Shown here: piece after piece, positions 1-12,200 of the stretch
How positions within the stretch are numbered: position 1 is the stretch's first letter
Layout of the letters: the number at the start of each line of letters is the position of its first letter
Source of the DNA: Onchocerca lupi
Taxonomy: Eukaryota; Nematoda; Chromadorea; Rhabditida; Onchocercidae
Length of the DNA: 64,000 nucleotides
Assembly: GCA_028564675.1 (NCBI GenBank)
Contig: JAOVVO010000050.1
Coordinates: 162,655-226,654, forward strand
Direction: 5' to 3'
Translations under genes and position numbers: made by a program
The notes under the pieces: model-generated
Seen by the model: the letters and a program-made list of their open reading frames with translations, nothing else
Database searches by the model: none
Told to the model about the DNA's origin: nothing

Positions 1-272
1 GAATTGTTTGGGCAGAGAGTAATTCTGCTGAAGGACTAAAATAGAAATAAGGACTAAAAGGAATAAAATGCAAATAAGCGATTCTGCTAATAAAGAAAAA
101 GAAAACATGACAGTGGGAAGATGAACAATTCAACGACGACATATGAACTCAGATTTGAATTGCAAAAGACCTTGTACCTTCTTTTATCTGCGCTGAGCAC
201 TTATTTGTGAGTTTTCCAACAAAGGAAATAAGCCGAAGAATTGTGAGTCTTTCAAAAAAATAAAATATTCAG
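1..272 (+). other. Kettin intron (partial) at left edge
   Basis: No open frame fits the kettin pattern here. The stretch ends in a TATTCAG acceptor, and the next exon opens at the conserved Trp of an Ig domain (VEWLHNG), so the first half of that Ig must lie on an upstream exon outside the window. Confidence 0.7.
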
Positions 273-3200
273 GTTGAATGGCTTCATAACGGGCATCCAT
301 TAAAAACTGGTAGCCGGTATCGCCTGATGAATGATTTCGGTTTTGTATCTTTGGATATTGATTACATCATCGCTGAAGATGCTGGATCGTACACACTGCT
401 TGTTACAAATCCTGAAGGTGATTTCTCATTTACTTTAATCAGTATTTCTGCATAAGTATTCTTGTGAATAATGCTTATTTCATGTAGTTAAATTTGACCA
501 AGGATCCAGAATTGGGATCAGGAGGTATTCAAGGTTGGAAACAACTGAATGAAAAAAAAAAAAAATAACTGTTTAAATTCAAGTTTCCTCGATATCTATG
601 TTGTTGTGAAATTTTCAAGCCTTTTGGAGGTAAGTAAGGTATGAGAAAAACAAGTTCCAGTTTGGCAAAGCGAATGTAAAAATACTTAATTTTATTGTGC
701 TTTAGGTCGTGCTGAAACAAGCACACAATTTGATGTAGAACGACTGAAAAATATTTATATGGATACCGAACATCCTGAAAGTTTGCGACGGATCCGAGAA
801 ATTGAAGCAGTACAACCAGCAAAGCCATCTGAAGAAGAACTGATACCTGAAATGCCATCTTTTACTCAGCCACTGAATGGTCCTAAAGAAGTCCTTAGAG
901 AAGGGCAATCAGTCCACATGGATTGTATGGTACAGCCAATTAATGATCCTAATTTGAAGGTAGGTTATTATTATTTCTTAATTAGGAAAAATTGCCATCT
1001 CAAGAAGCCCAAATTAATTATATAAATTCTTACTGGTTTTCAGTTCATTTATTTACAGTTTAATATATATTGATGTGGAATATATTTTAGAAATCTTTTT
1101 TACCTTTTTATTTCTCCAATTTGAAAAAGAAATTCTCTTGATGGAAAATATTTATTTTCGTATACTTTTTTCTCCAATTTGAAAAAGAAATTCTCTTGAT
1201 GGAAAATATTTATTTTCATATACGAAAATATTTATTTTACAGATTGAATGGTTTCTCAATGGTTACCCAATTATGTTTGGATCACGTATTCGAACTATAC
1301 ATGATTTTGGTTATGTAGGCCTTGAATTCCTGCACATTCATCCTGAAGATTCGGGTACTTATACATGCAGAGCTAGCAATGCAGCTGGTGAAGCAATTAC
1401 CGAATTCTTTATTGAATGCAAGCGTAAGTTTTATTGAAATTAGTTGTATCACATGGATGGGAATCAGCGTCATTTTGATTGATTTTCTTTTTAAATGCAG
1501 CAATACAATATGAGGTTTATTTCTTACTTCGAACAAAAATTTTTTTCCACATCAATGAGTTAGCTACATAATATGCTTATAATTATGTATTGCAGCACGA
1601 AGAAATATCTATTTGGATACGCAGCATGCAGAATCATGGGCAAAAATACAGGAAATAGAGAATTATGAACCACCTCGAGAACCCTCACCTGAACTTTCGT
1701 TTCCACCACCAACTTTCACTGTACCTTTACAAGTAGGCCGTGTTATATTCAGCAAAATATGATTTTAGTTTGAATCCTTCCGATAATTTAAATAAATTTT
1801 ATGAAAATATTGATGCTTGCAATGTTTTTTAGAATTTCGATGGTATCTTTGATGGTGAAAGTGTTAGATTAGAATGCAGACTGCAACCAGTTAATGATCC
1901 AACGCTAAAAGTATATTGGACCAAAAATGGGTTGCCACTACCGCAAGGTAAGCTACATACTTCGAAAGAAATGTAATTAATAACTACCTTTATTTTGAAA
2001 GCGTTGAACAAATGAAATGTTTTTGAAGAGCCAGCATGAAAAAGATTATATTATGAATTTTCGACTTTTTATTTCTAAATGAAACTTTTATTTGAAAGAG
2101 ATTTAGACAAATATGTTTGAAATCGTGAAATTATCTTAAAATTGATATTCAGGAGATTAATTATTGGTAACGATTTAATTCATCTGAAACCTTTTTTGTA
2201 TCTTTTTTATTCGTTCTAATTTTCTTTTGCAATAAAATTAAGTTATATTTTCAGGAAGTCGTTTCATGCCGGCACGTAATTTGGATTATGTGACGTTGGA
2301 TTTATTAGCTGTCTATGGCGAAGATTCCGGGATGTATTCATGTCGAGCAATTAGCGAATTTGGAGAAGCAACAACTTCATGCGTCGTTACATGCCAGCGT
2401 TAGTTTTTTGTCTTACTGATATTTTTTTTCATTGGATCCGTATTTGGAATGCACTGAAAAATATATATTTAGCTACGAAATCACTACTTTTGGATACTCA
2501 GCATCAAGAATCTTGGAATCAAATTCAAGAAATAGAAAATCGTCGACCTCAAGAACCAATTTATTTTGAACCAGAAAAAATACCACCACGATTTGTGGTA
2601 GCTCTGCCTGAACAAATTGGTGAATTTAATGAAGGCGAACCTATTCATCTTGAAGGGCAGGTTGGTTTCATTGCAAGCTATCTGTGGTGAAAATCCCGAA
2701 ATCTATTTATGCCTAGTAGTTAGCGAAAATTTAATATGACATTTATTGTCATCGAAAGTGGTGGATTTCCACTGATGAAATTATTTTGGAATAGTAGGCT
2801 AGGTTTTGTTAATATTTTTTTCTTATTGACAAATGTTATTTTTTCTTATCTGGCGTTTAAATTAACCTGTTTAAGTTTCAATTAAGTGTTTCAGATGATT
2901 ATTTAATCAATTATTTTTTGAAACAGAAATGCAACTGATATCGTCAGGAACGAGCGATTTCAACGGTCAAATCGATTCTGAACAATAAATTTTAATTATT
3001 TTTGAGTTTACGATATTTTAGATAGAACCTACGAACGACAATGAACTCACGGTAGAATGGTATCAAAATGGACAACCACTCATAAATGGACATCGTTTCC
3101 GGAAAACACACGATTTTGGATATGTTTCATTGGATATTCTCTATGCTTTCCCTGAAGATAGTGGAGAATGGACATGCGTAGCAAGTAATAGTTTGGGTAA

Positions 3201-6200
3201 GATTTTTTTCTTTCTACTGTTTATTAAATAATCTTCAAGATTTAATAACTTGATTTAAAAGTCTTTATTTAAAGTTTTCTAAGAAATATCTACATTTTTT
3301 TATTAATGATTGTTATTTAAACCAACAGAATATATTTAGCTTGTTCATATGCAAGAAATTTCAATTATAGGAAATGCGCAGTCAACAGCAGTATTCAATA
3401 TTATCGGTAAGCAAATAATCAATAGTGAAAGCCAGCATCCAGAAAGTTTACAGAGAATTCGAGAAATCGAAGCACCAAAGGAAGCATTACCTGAAGCACC
3501 GAAATTAAAACCCTTACCACCGCAGTTTATACAGCCACTGGAAGCCATTGAAAGGATCGAGGGTCAGCCCGCACACTTTGAAGCAAGGTACTACTTTTTG
3601 TAACATTAATTCATCACATTTAAAAGTAAAATAAAACTTGCAGAATTCTAATCATATAAAAGATTTTCAACTTTATTTTACTATTTTCTACAAAAACATT
3701 CGCATCTCTTTTTTGTCATTCAGAATAGAATTTCAATTTTAGCATGCATTCTGGATAATCATAAATTTCTGTATAAGACAAATCTGTTTTTAGTATTGTT
3801 CTATCTTAGTCATTGCTCACAAAAATTCCCCAATTGCTCTATATTTTAGAGTAACACCAATCAGCGATCCAAAGATGAAAATACAGTGGTTCAAAGATGG
3901 TCTTCCTCTATTGAACAGTAATCGGTTCCGTCACACATTTGATTTCGGATTCATTGGATTCGATATTTCATACACTGTTCCGGAAGATGCCGGTGTATAT
4001 ACGATTGTAGCAACAAATGAACAAGGAGAGGATCAAGTAGAAGGACAGCTTTCTGTTGAGACCAGATCAGGTTCGAGATGAAATTTTTGCAAAATATTTT
4101 TAAAAAATCGAAATATATATATTTTAATGTTGGAGAGATACAAAGAATTCGAAATTTTTTACTTAGATGGAAATTGAATTATGTTCAGCCATTGTTGGTT
4201 ATACGCAACATGAAAATAGTTGGCAAAAGATCCAGATATTAGAGCAACCGAAAAAGAGGCCTGAAGAGGCTCCAGAATCTGAGTATGGGCCACCTCATTT
4301 CACTCGACAATTAAACTCCAGTGAAAATCTTATCGAGGGACAACCAGCACACTTTGAAGCACAATATGAACCAATTAATGATCCACAACTGGCAATTTTG
4401 TGGTAAGTTTGTAAGTGAAATATGAGATTTTAAAAGTCGTATTGTCAAGGGCAACTGATGTGAAGTAATTTTGCTTTTCCTAAACGTTTCATGTTTATCT
4501 TTTTGTTATCTTTATCTTTATCTTTATCTGTTTATCTTTATCATTAGCAGAAATCTGTAAGTAATCCTAACACCCAAATTCCAAATGATGTGTGGGTAGG
4601 ACGATTGTAGCTAAAAGAAAATTACTTATTTTTTGCATTTTATTGGTTAGTTTTTGTGTTTTAGTAGGTTCCCACAATTCAGTGCTGAGTTTTTGTGCAT
4701 TTTGAATTTAATTATGAAAAATTTTCAACTATTTTGTAGGTTTCATAATGGCCGTCCGCTAGCTACTGGTAGTCGTATTTCGGTGAGAAACGAATTTGGT
4801 TTGGTAACCCTCGACATACATTATGTTTTGCCAGAAGATATTGGTGAATTCCGTTGTCTGGCAAGGAATGCAGTGGGTGAGGACCAAACATCTGGTAATT
4901 TGCAATGTCAGAGTCGGGCAAGTATACTTGCTGAAGTGCAGCATCCAGAAAGTTGGAAACGAATTCAAGTAGGTATTCTATTCCAAATAAGTTGTTGCTT
5001 AGAGTGAAGAATTCTTATTATCATTTAATATCATACAGTGCGAAAATTCTAGGAAATTGAAGCACCTAAAGCTGTTTCAACTGCTCCAGAACCAACCGTT
5101 TATGCAAAACCAATGTTCACACAACCCTTAAAAAGTATAGCTGATATACCGGAAGGTGGTATTGTTCTTTTAGAAGCAAGAGTTATACCTGTTAATGATC
5201 CCAAATTACAGATTCAATGGTAAACTTTTGTTTTTTAAGATTTGGTGCTACTTGTAAAATAATGTTCTAAACTTTATGAATTTGCTGATAAAAACGAAAA
5301 GGCAAGCAGAAGCGAACGATTCATTTCGTAAATACCCTTTTCAAATCTTATTTAAAGAAACCGAAGATTTTCAGATTTCAAGTTTAAATAAATCTTTAGG
5401 TTCCATAATGATGCTCCATTGCAACAGAGTAGCTGGCATACTATGACCAATGATTTTGGATGTGTCACTTTACGCATCTCATCCGTTTATCCACATCACT
5501 CCGGCGTTTACTCATGTAAAGCAGTAAACGAACAAGGAGCAGCTGTAACAAGTGCAAATGTCTCTGTCTTGGGTATTTGCTTTGAGTTTGTTCTTAAGAT
5601 TAAAAACGAGATGAAAGTCCTTTGTTTCGTAAAAAGGTAATCTATTCATTTAAATCCGGAATCTTCATCCCAGGTGCGGATAGTTTGTTGATAGACACGC
5701 AGCATCCAGATTCCTTGAAAAGGATTCAAGAATTAGAATCGATCGATAAGAATGTTCGCTTGGAGGTACCTGAACCAGAGTTCGGTAAACCAAATTGGAT
5801 GAAAGCCTTTGACAACATTGATAACTTACAAGAGGGTGAAATTGTGCAATTGATTGGTTATGTGGAACCAGTTGATGATCCTGATTTGAAGATCGAATGG
5901 TATCTGAATGGCGCTCCCTTGAAGAATTGTAAATTTCTTAAGATTTGCTTAATGTTTTATGCTTACCTTTTTTTAGCTTTTTGAAAGACTAGAACTTTTC
6001 TGATCTTGAAGAAATGAAATTGAAAAATTTAAAGTATTCGTTATTTTCCATCTTTTTCAGTCTTTCAGCGATTTCATTATCTTTTTTTATTATATTTTCA
6101 AAATTCAAGCAAATCGATATCGTCATGAAAATGATTTTGGAAACATCATGCTGACAATAGTTCATGTCCTTCCGGAAGATTCTGGAGTATATACATGCAA

Positions 6201-9200
6201 AGCTGTAAATAAACAGGGTGAAGCTGCTACTAGTGCTACAGTGAAAGTTGCTGGTTAGTTTTAAACAGCGTCTTAAAATCTTATTCTTTTCGAAGTTAAA
6301 AAAAGTTTTTTATTATAAATATAATTAGTCTTATTTATTTCTTTGTGTAAGAACAATAAAGAGCAAGTCATTTATTTTCAGGTTATGAATCCATCGTTCG
6401 TGATACTCAGCATCCACTATCTTGGGAAAAGATCCAAATTCTTGAAACAACGGCAGTAATTGAAGAAGTTGAGGAAGTGATAGAAAAAGAGAAACCGCGT
6501 TTTCTCACGCAACTTGAATCGGTAACTGATATTCCCGAAGGTGCTATCGTGCATCTGGAAGCAACATTTCAGCCTGCTCGTGATCCTGATCTGAAGGTTT
6601 CTTTTTATTTTTGTACAGTGAGAATTCAGGAAGCTTGAAATTTTACCATTAATTGGCTAAATTTGCGTATCATTCTGATTTGCGAAAAAATTTGCGCAGC
6701 AACTAAAAATTAGATTCACTGCGACTAATTTCTATTATTTAATGAACATTATATAATCATTTTGACGAATTTCAATAAATTTTGATATTTTTGAAGGTAG
6801 TATGGCTACACAATGGGCAGCCGCTTGGTGCCAGTCAACTAGTAAAAACAAGAAGCGAATTAGGTTGGGCAGCCCTAGATATTGGTGGTGTTAATCCCGA
6901 TCATAATGGTGTCTACACGCTTAAAATTATAAACAGTGAAGGGGAAGCAGCTTCATCTGCATCTATTAAGGTTATTTTTGAAATCTAATTCTAATAATCG
7001 TAAGATTTATTTGAAATCCATTTATTCTATAATTTGTTTATCCATCATTCCATAATTCTATAATTTATCAGTTGCGTATTGTTTAACACCTTAATTATTT
7101 TGTTTCCTGCATCGTGTTTCAAGTGCAAATTGTTATTATGAATAAAATATATAATTTTAGGTCGCTGGTATTGGGGACATTTTGCTGGAGACTGCACATC
7201 AGGAATCGTGGCGTAGAATCCAGGAAATTGAAGCGCCAAAGGAAAAGACACCTGGTAAGCAAAATTACCTGTATTATAAGTTTTACCTGGTTTTTAGAAT
7301 TTCATATAGGTAGTTTTCAACTTGTTTAATATAAAATGCATAAGTCTTCTTCTTCGCGCTAAATATGATTGACTTGGAGATTTAGCTTTTACATGTCTCA
7401 AAATTTTTGTGAATAACCAGTTTCCAATTATTAATAGTATCTCATTTCATTTGTTAGTGATTTTTTGCTGCAGAACCACCACCGCCAGTTTATGATGCTC
7501 CATCAGTTCGCGAACAAATTTCGGATGTTGAATGTGGCGAAGGCGAACCAGCGCATTTTGAGGCGGTCATCATACCAACTAACGATCCCAATTTGCAAGT
7601 TACATGGTTTCGCAATGGGCAACCATTGGCACATGGCTCGAAATATGCAATTTCACAGGACTTCGGTTTTTGTACTTTGGATATCGCCTATACATATCCT
7701 GAAGATCAAGTAAGACTCATATCTTGGTGATCAAATATGATCCATTTTCTGAGACACCAGAGGTGATAAAAATAAGAAACGGAACATAGCTAATTACCGC
7801 TGCAGAAAAAGCATCGTTTGTTGTTCTATTAAGCTCGATTTGAATCTTTTGGATGTACAGATTAATTTCTGTCAAATTCATCATTTCTATGCTTCATTTT
7901 TTTTTTTTTTTTTCAAAATTTAGGGTGTATATCAGTTACGTTTAACAAACGAAAATGGTGAGGCCGTTTCTAGTGCTACACTGAAATGTCACCCGAAAGA
8001 GGCAATATATGGCGATACTCAGCACATGGAATCATGGAAACGAATACAGGTTGTTCAGCAAACAATGTTTTATTTTTTCTGAGTTTCAGTTTTTCGTAAT
8101 ACACTACTAAATGTATGTTATGAGGATATTCTGAATTCAGGAACTAGAAGCACCGAAAGCACCGATGCCTGAAATGCCTCCACCTCCTAAAACATTACCG
8201 CGATTTCTTACACATATCCAAAATCCTGGCGATCTATACGAAGGGCAACCAGCACATTTTGAAGCTACCATAGAACCAATAGATGATCCTGGTCTTATAA
8301 TACAGTGGTGAGTATCTCTTGAAATGGATGACAGTTTTATCTCTTCGGAAACTTATAAATAATCTGATACGAATATTTGATCTTTCCGAAAATTTTTCAT
8401 TACTCATTGAATTTTTGGTGAATATATATTTATTTATTTTCCTTATTTAGGTTCTTGAATGGAAATCCAATATCGGCAAGCTCAAGAGTAAAAATGATCA
8501 ATGATTTCGGCTGGATTATCATGGACATTAGTGCGACAACATCACGAGACAGTGGTGAATGGACATGCGTCGTGTCAAATGAAGCTGGTGAAGCAAAAAG
8601 TTCCGCATATCTCAATGTTTCGAGCAAGAAAAGCATCATTTTTGATTCGATGCAACCTCAAAGTCTTGAAAGAATTATGGAAATGGAAGCTGAAAAACCA
8701 GTTCCTGACGAGGCTCCACCGAAAGTTAGTTTTAGAGACCAATTAATAATCAATAAATCGTTCATTAAAAAAGTTATAAATTCAAGGAAGAGTGAGAATT
8801 GTTGGTATTCATTTTGTGAAAATATAATAATGAAAGACAGTCATGGCAGAGTTGAACGCTTCAATTATGATTTAATTAATTATGGATTCATTGATTTTAA
8901 CCAGGCAGTTTCTAGGATTCTTTATTTTCAGATCTTCGATCCACCGCAAATTACTATTCATCTGCAGAAGCTAGTAGATCTTACGGAGGGTGACAGTACT
9001 CACTTAGAAGCTCAATTCATACCGATTGATGATCCGAGTTTGAAAGTAGAGTGGTTCCGTGATGGTAAACCTCTGTTCCATGCAAATCGATATAAGATGT
9101 TGCAAGATTTTGGCTTTGCAATACTTGATATCTTGCATCTTTTTGCACAGGTTTTATTTTTCAAAGTTTTTTCAAGTCCTTTATCATAAAATACAGATAT

Positions 9201-12200
9201 TTAACATTCGAATTTAAAGATGTGTAAAATAGCGAAATGAATTTGAATTCCATCTCGTTTTACAATTTAAATTCTCCTCTAACTTACAAATTTGAAGCTT
9301 GACTTTCAAATGCTGTCTTCAAATCTTTTTTTCTTCAAATTAAGAATTGCATTCGTATCATCTGCCTTATATAATGCGATTAACTTTAAAAACTAGTGAA
9401 ATATAATTTATGATTTTGGAATAGTTTCTAGTGTCGTTCCAGGATGCGGGCGAGTATACCGTGAAAGTTACTAATTCCGTCGGAGAAGCAAGCTCATCAA
9501 CTGTTTTAGAAATTGCATCAAAAGAGACTCTTTTGCTGCAGCCTCAGGTAATCCAGAGATTTTGTTATGAAATAGAAGCAAAACGGTCTTCAAAAATTTG
9601 CATCAAATTTACTATAATTAAAGAACAAATAACTTCTTCATCGAATTACAAAGATATAAAAATGAAAGTTGCAAAAATCATTCCACTTATCATGCGAAAT
9701 ATGTTGATATTGACACAGCAAGCTTTTTTATTTAACTTCATTTTCACAAGTGACTTGTAGCTATTGATATAATACTGCTTATATTCAGTGCATATTGAAT
9801 ATCATAAATATTCTTTGAATAGTACAAATATCTTTTTCTATTAATAATGACGACTTCATTTGTTACATATATATAAATTTTTTTATGCAGGATGAGGGTA
9901 AAGCAAAAGCAATTGAACGACTTGAAAATAATCTGCATTTGAAACCAGAAGAGAAAACTGTAGAAGAGCAGAAAACTGTTCCAGTATTTATCGAACCTCT
10001 TTCGGCTCCTGTAACTTGTGAGGAAGGGGATCGCATTCATTTCACTGCTCGATATGAACCATTGAATGATAATCAGTTGCAGGTTACTTTCATTTATACA
10101 CTTCAATTATATTTCAGATCTTCATTTTAAAAATTTTTGAATTCCTGTCGAATAGAACTGGAAATATATGGAGTATAACGATGCATGTCTTCATATAAGA
10201 TGTCTATATATTGCTGTTTATTGAATACTTTTTTGATTTGGCCTGATTCAAAATTGTTTTTCAGATCCAGTGGTACCTGGATGGGAAGCCACTGAAAACG
10301 GGAAGCCGTGTCAAAACAATCAGTGATTTCGGTTTTGTTGTCCTGGAAATATCACCATCATATCCGGAAGATTCAGGCGAATATACATGCCGTGCCATTA
10401 ACAAGGTTGAAATATTTTTGGTCTGCAAAATCTTGTTCAACTGTTTAGATTCTCGACTGCTGGTATCAAGTACTTAAATGTTGAAAATTTTAGGTTGGTG
10501 AAGCGGTAACTAGCACACAGCTAAAATGTAATCCAAAACAGAAAATCATCACGAAGTCGCAGCTTCCAGATAGTATGTCTGGCGCTTATAAGAAAATCAT
10601 TGATATTGAGGCACCAAAGCTACCAGCTCCTGAGAAGTCTGAATTTGATTATGAAGCACCGAGGTTCTTGACTCAGTTACAGGTTTGAATTTTTTCTTTA
10701 AATTGTGTGGCTCGAACTAAATATCAAATTAGAAAGTTGTCGAAGAATCCAAATCCGAAAATGCTTTTTTTGGTTCTTCGGAATTGAGAATTTTTTCATT
10801 TCTGATATGTTTGTTTGCTTCCTAAAATTTATATTTCCAGTCACTGACGAATTTATCAGAAGGACAGTTAGCGCATTTGGAGGCACGAGTGGAACCAGTA
10901 GGTGATCCGAACTTAAGCATTGAATGGTTCCACAACGGACAACCCGTTGGACATACAGCTCGCATGAAAACAATCCACGATTTTGGTTTTGTGGTTCTAG
11001 AATTGATACCTGTAGAGCCGCAAGATTCAGGGAATTGGGTATGTCGTGCAAGCAATAAACAAGGACAAGCAGAAACATCATGTGTTATGGAGGTAAATCT
11101 AAAATTACGATATCTGTTAGATGTGGCAATATATGGTCGGCATAGTGATATTGCCATCATTCATGAATGTTTGAACTGATGATATCTTCATGTCCTAGGA
11201 AAAACGGAGTGTGAATAAGTTTCGAAGAAATGAATTCTTTTTATACAAGTGAATAGTCAGCAATTTTCAGGTCAAAGGTATGGGCGGTATCATTTGCGAT
11301 TGGCAAAGTACTGCTGAAGGTAAAGATCGTATTGAAAAGCTGGAAGAATATATCCATCGGCCAAAAGATGAATTAGATGTGCTAGTCAGAGAGTTTGATG
11401 CACCGTACTTTACCCAAAACCTCATTGATCTTGGTCAGGTAAAGAAATTAATGTAATACTGTTACGTATTACAACTTAAATGCAAAATTGTTATATTATC
11501 AATAGCAAAAAAAGTTTTAGTTTTTTTTCGGAAACTTCTCAACGAGAAGTGATGGATCCTAATGAATTTCTCAATATAAACCATGTTTTAGAGCTTGAGC
11601 TACATCAAGAAACTAATTTTACATAATAATTTCAAAACTAATTTTAAAAATTTGTCATATGCTGCATAGGTAATTTTAGATGAATGAAGCGGAAGCAACG
11701 GCTTTCACTTGTGTTTTGCAACCAATTGGTGACCCATCACTTCAAATCGAATGGCTTCATAATGGACATGCTATACCATATTCAAATAGAATATATATAT
11801 CAAACGATTTTGGTGTCGCCACACTGCTGATTAAATATCTGATTACTGAAGATAGCGGGGAATATAGGTATAAATTTTGCCGTTTATTTTTAAAACCAGT
11901 GAACCGATAAACCATGCTAGTAATTTTGAAATTTTATCTCAAGTTCATTTACTGATTAAATGCGATATTTTTCTAATGTTTTTCCAACATAAAATAGTAA
12001 TATAGATTAACTTCCCATTCATTCGCTTTTAATTATTCGGACTTTGAAAGAGTAATTTTACCATGTACTGAATCGATATCTGGATTTTCTCTTGGTCCCA
12101 GTATTTTATCTTTGTTCCGTTTTGTCCAAGAATCCCAAAAAATTAGAATTTTTCAGATGTATAGCTTATAATTCTAAAGGAAAAGCGGAAACTGTTGGTC

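Larger units (their letters stand above)
273..6253 (+). other. ketn-1: Kettin Ig 1-8 with classic linkers
   Basis: Second half of Ig 1 (exon 273-417), then seven complete Ig-linker units. Ig cores: Ig2 about 852-1423, Ig3 1700-2398, Ig4 2580-3196, Ig5 3514-4070, Ig6 4285-4918, Ig7 5100-5572, Ig8 5780-6253. Each has the P.F..PL opening, an EG....HLEA strand with NDP.LK before Trp (IEWFHNG), then R....DFGFV.LDI and EDSG.Y.C.A.N..GEA. Linkers run about 35 residues; examples are DTQHAESWAKIQEIE, DTQHQESWNQIQEIE and DTQHPDSLKRIQELE. In Ig4 and Ig8 the acceptor-side exon starts within the domain, and in Ig6 and Ig7 the intron cuts the Trp codon itself (TG|G). Exon 3371-3587 starts with an unusually long run (about 17 residues) before the linker motif. 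Confidence 0.92.

Noticed and set aside
4167..4188. Acceptor ACTTAG at about 4166 for the exon before Ig6
   Set aside because: Joining there puts a TGA in frame within a few codons. The acceptor at 4188 keeps the frame and the linker motif.
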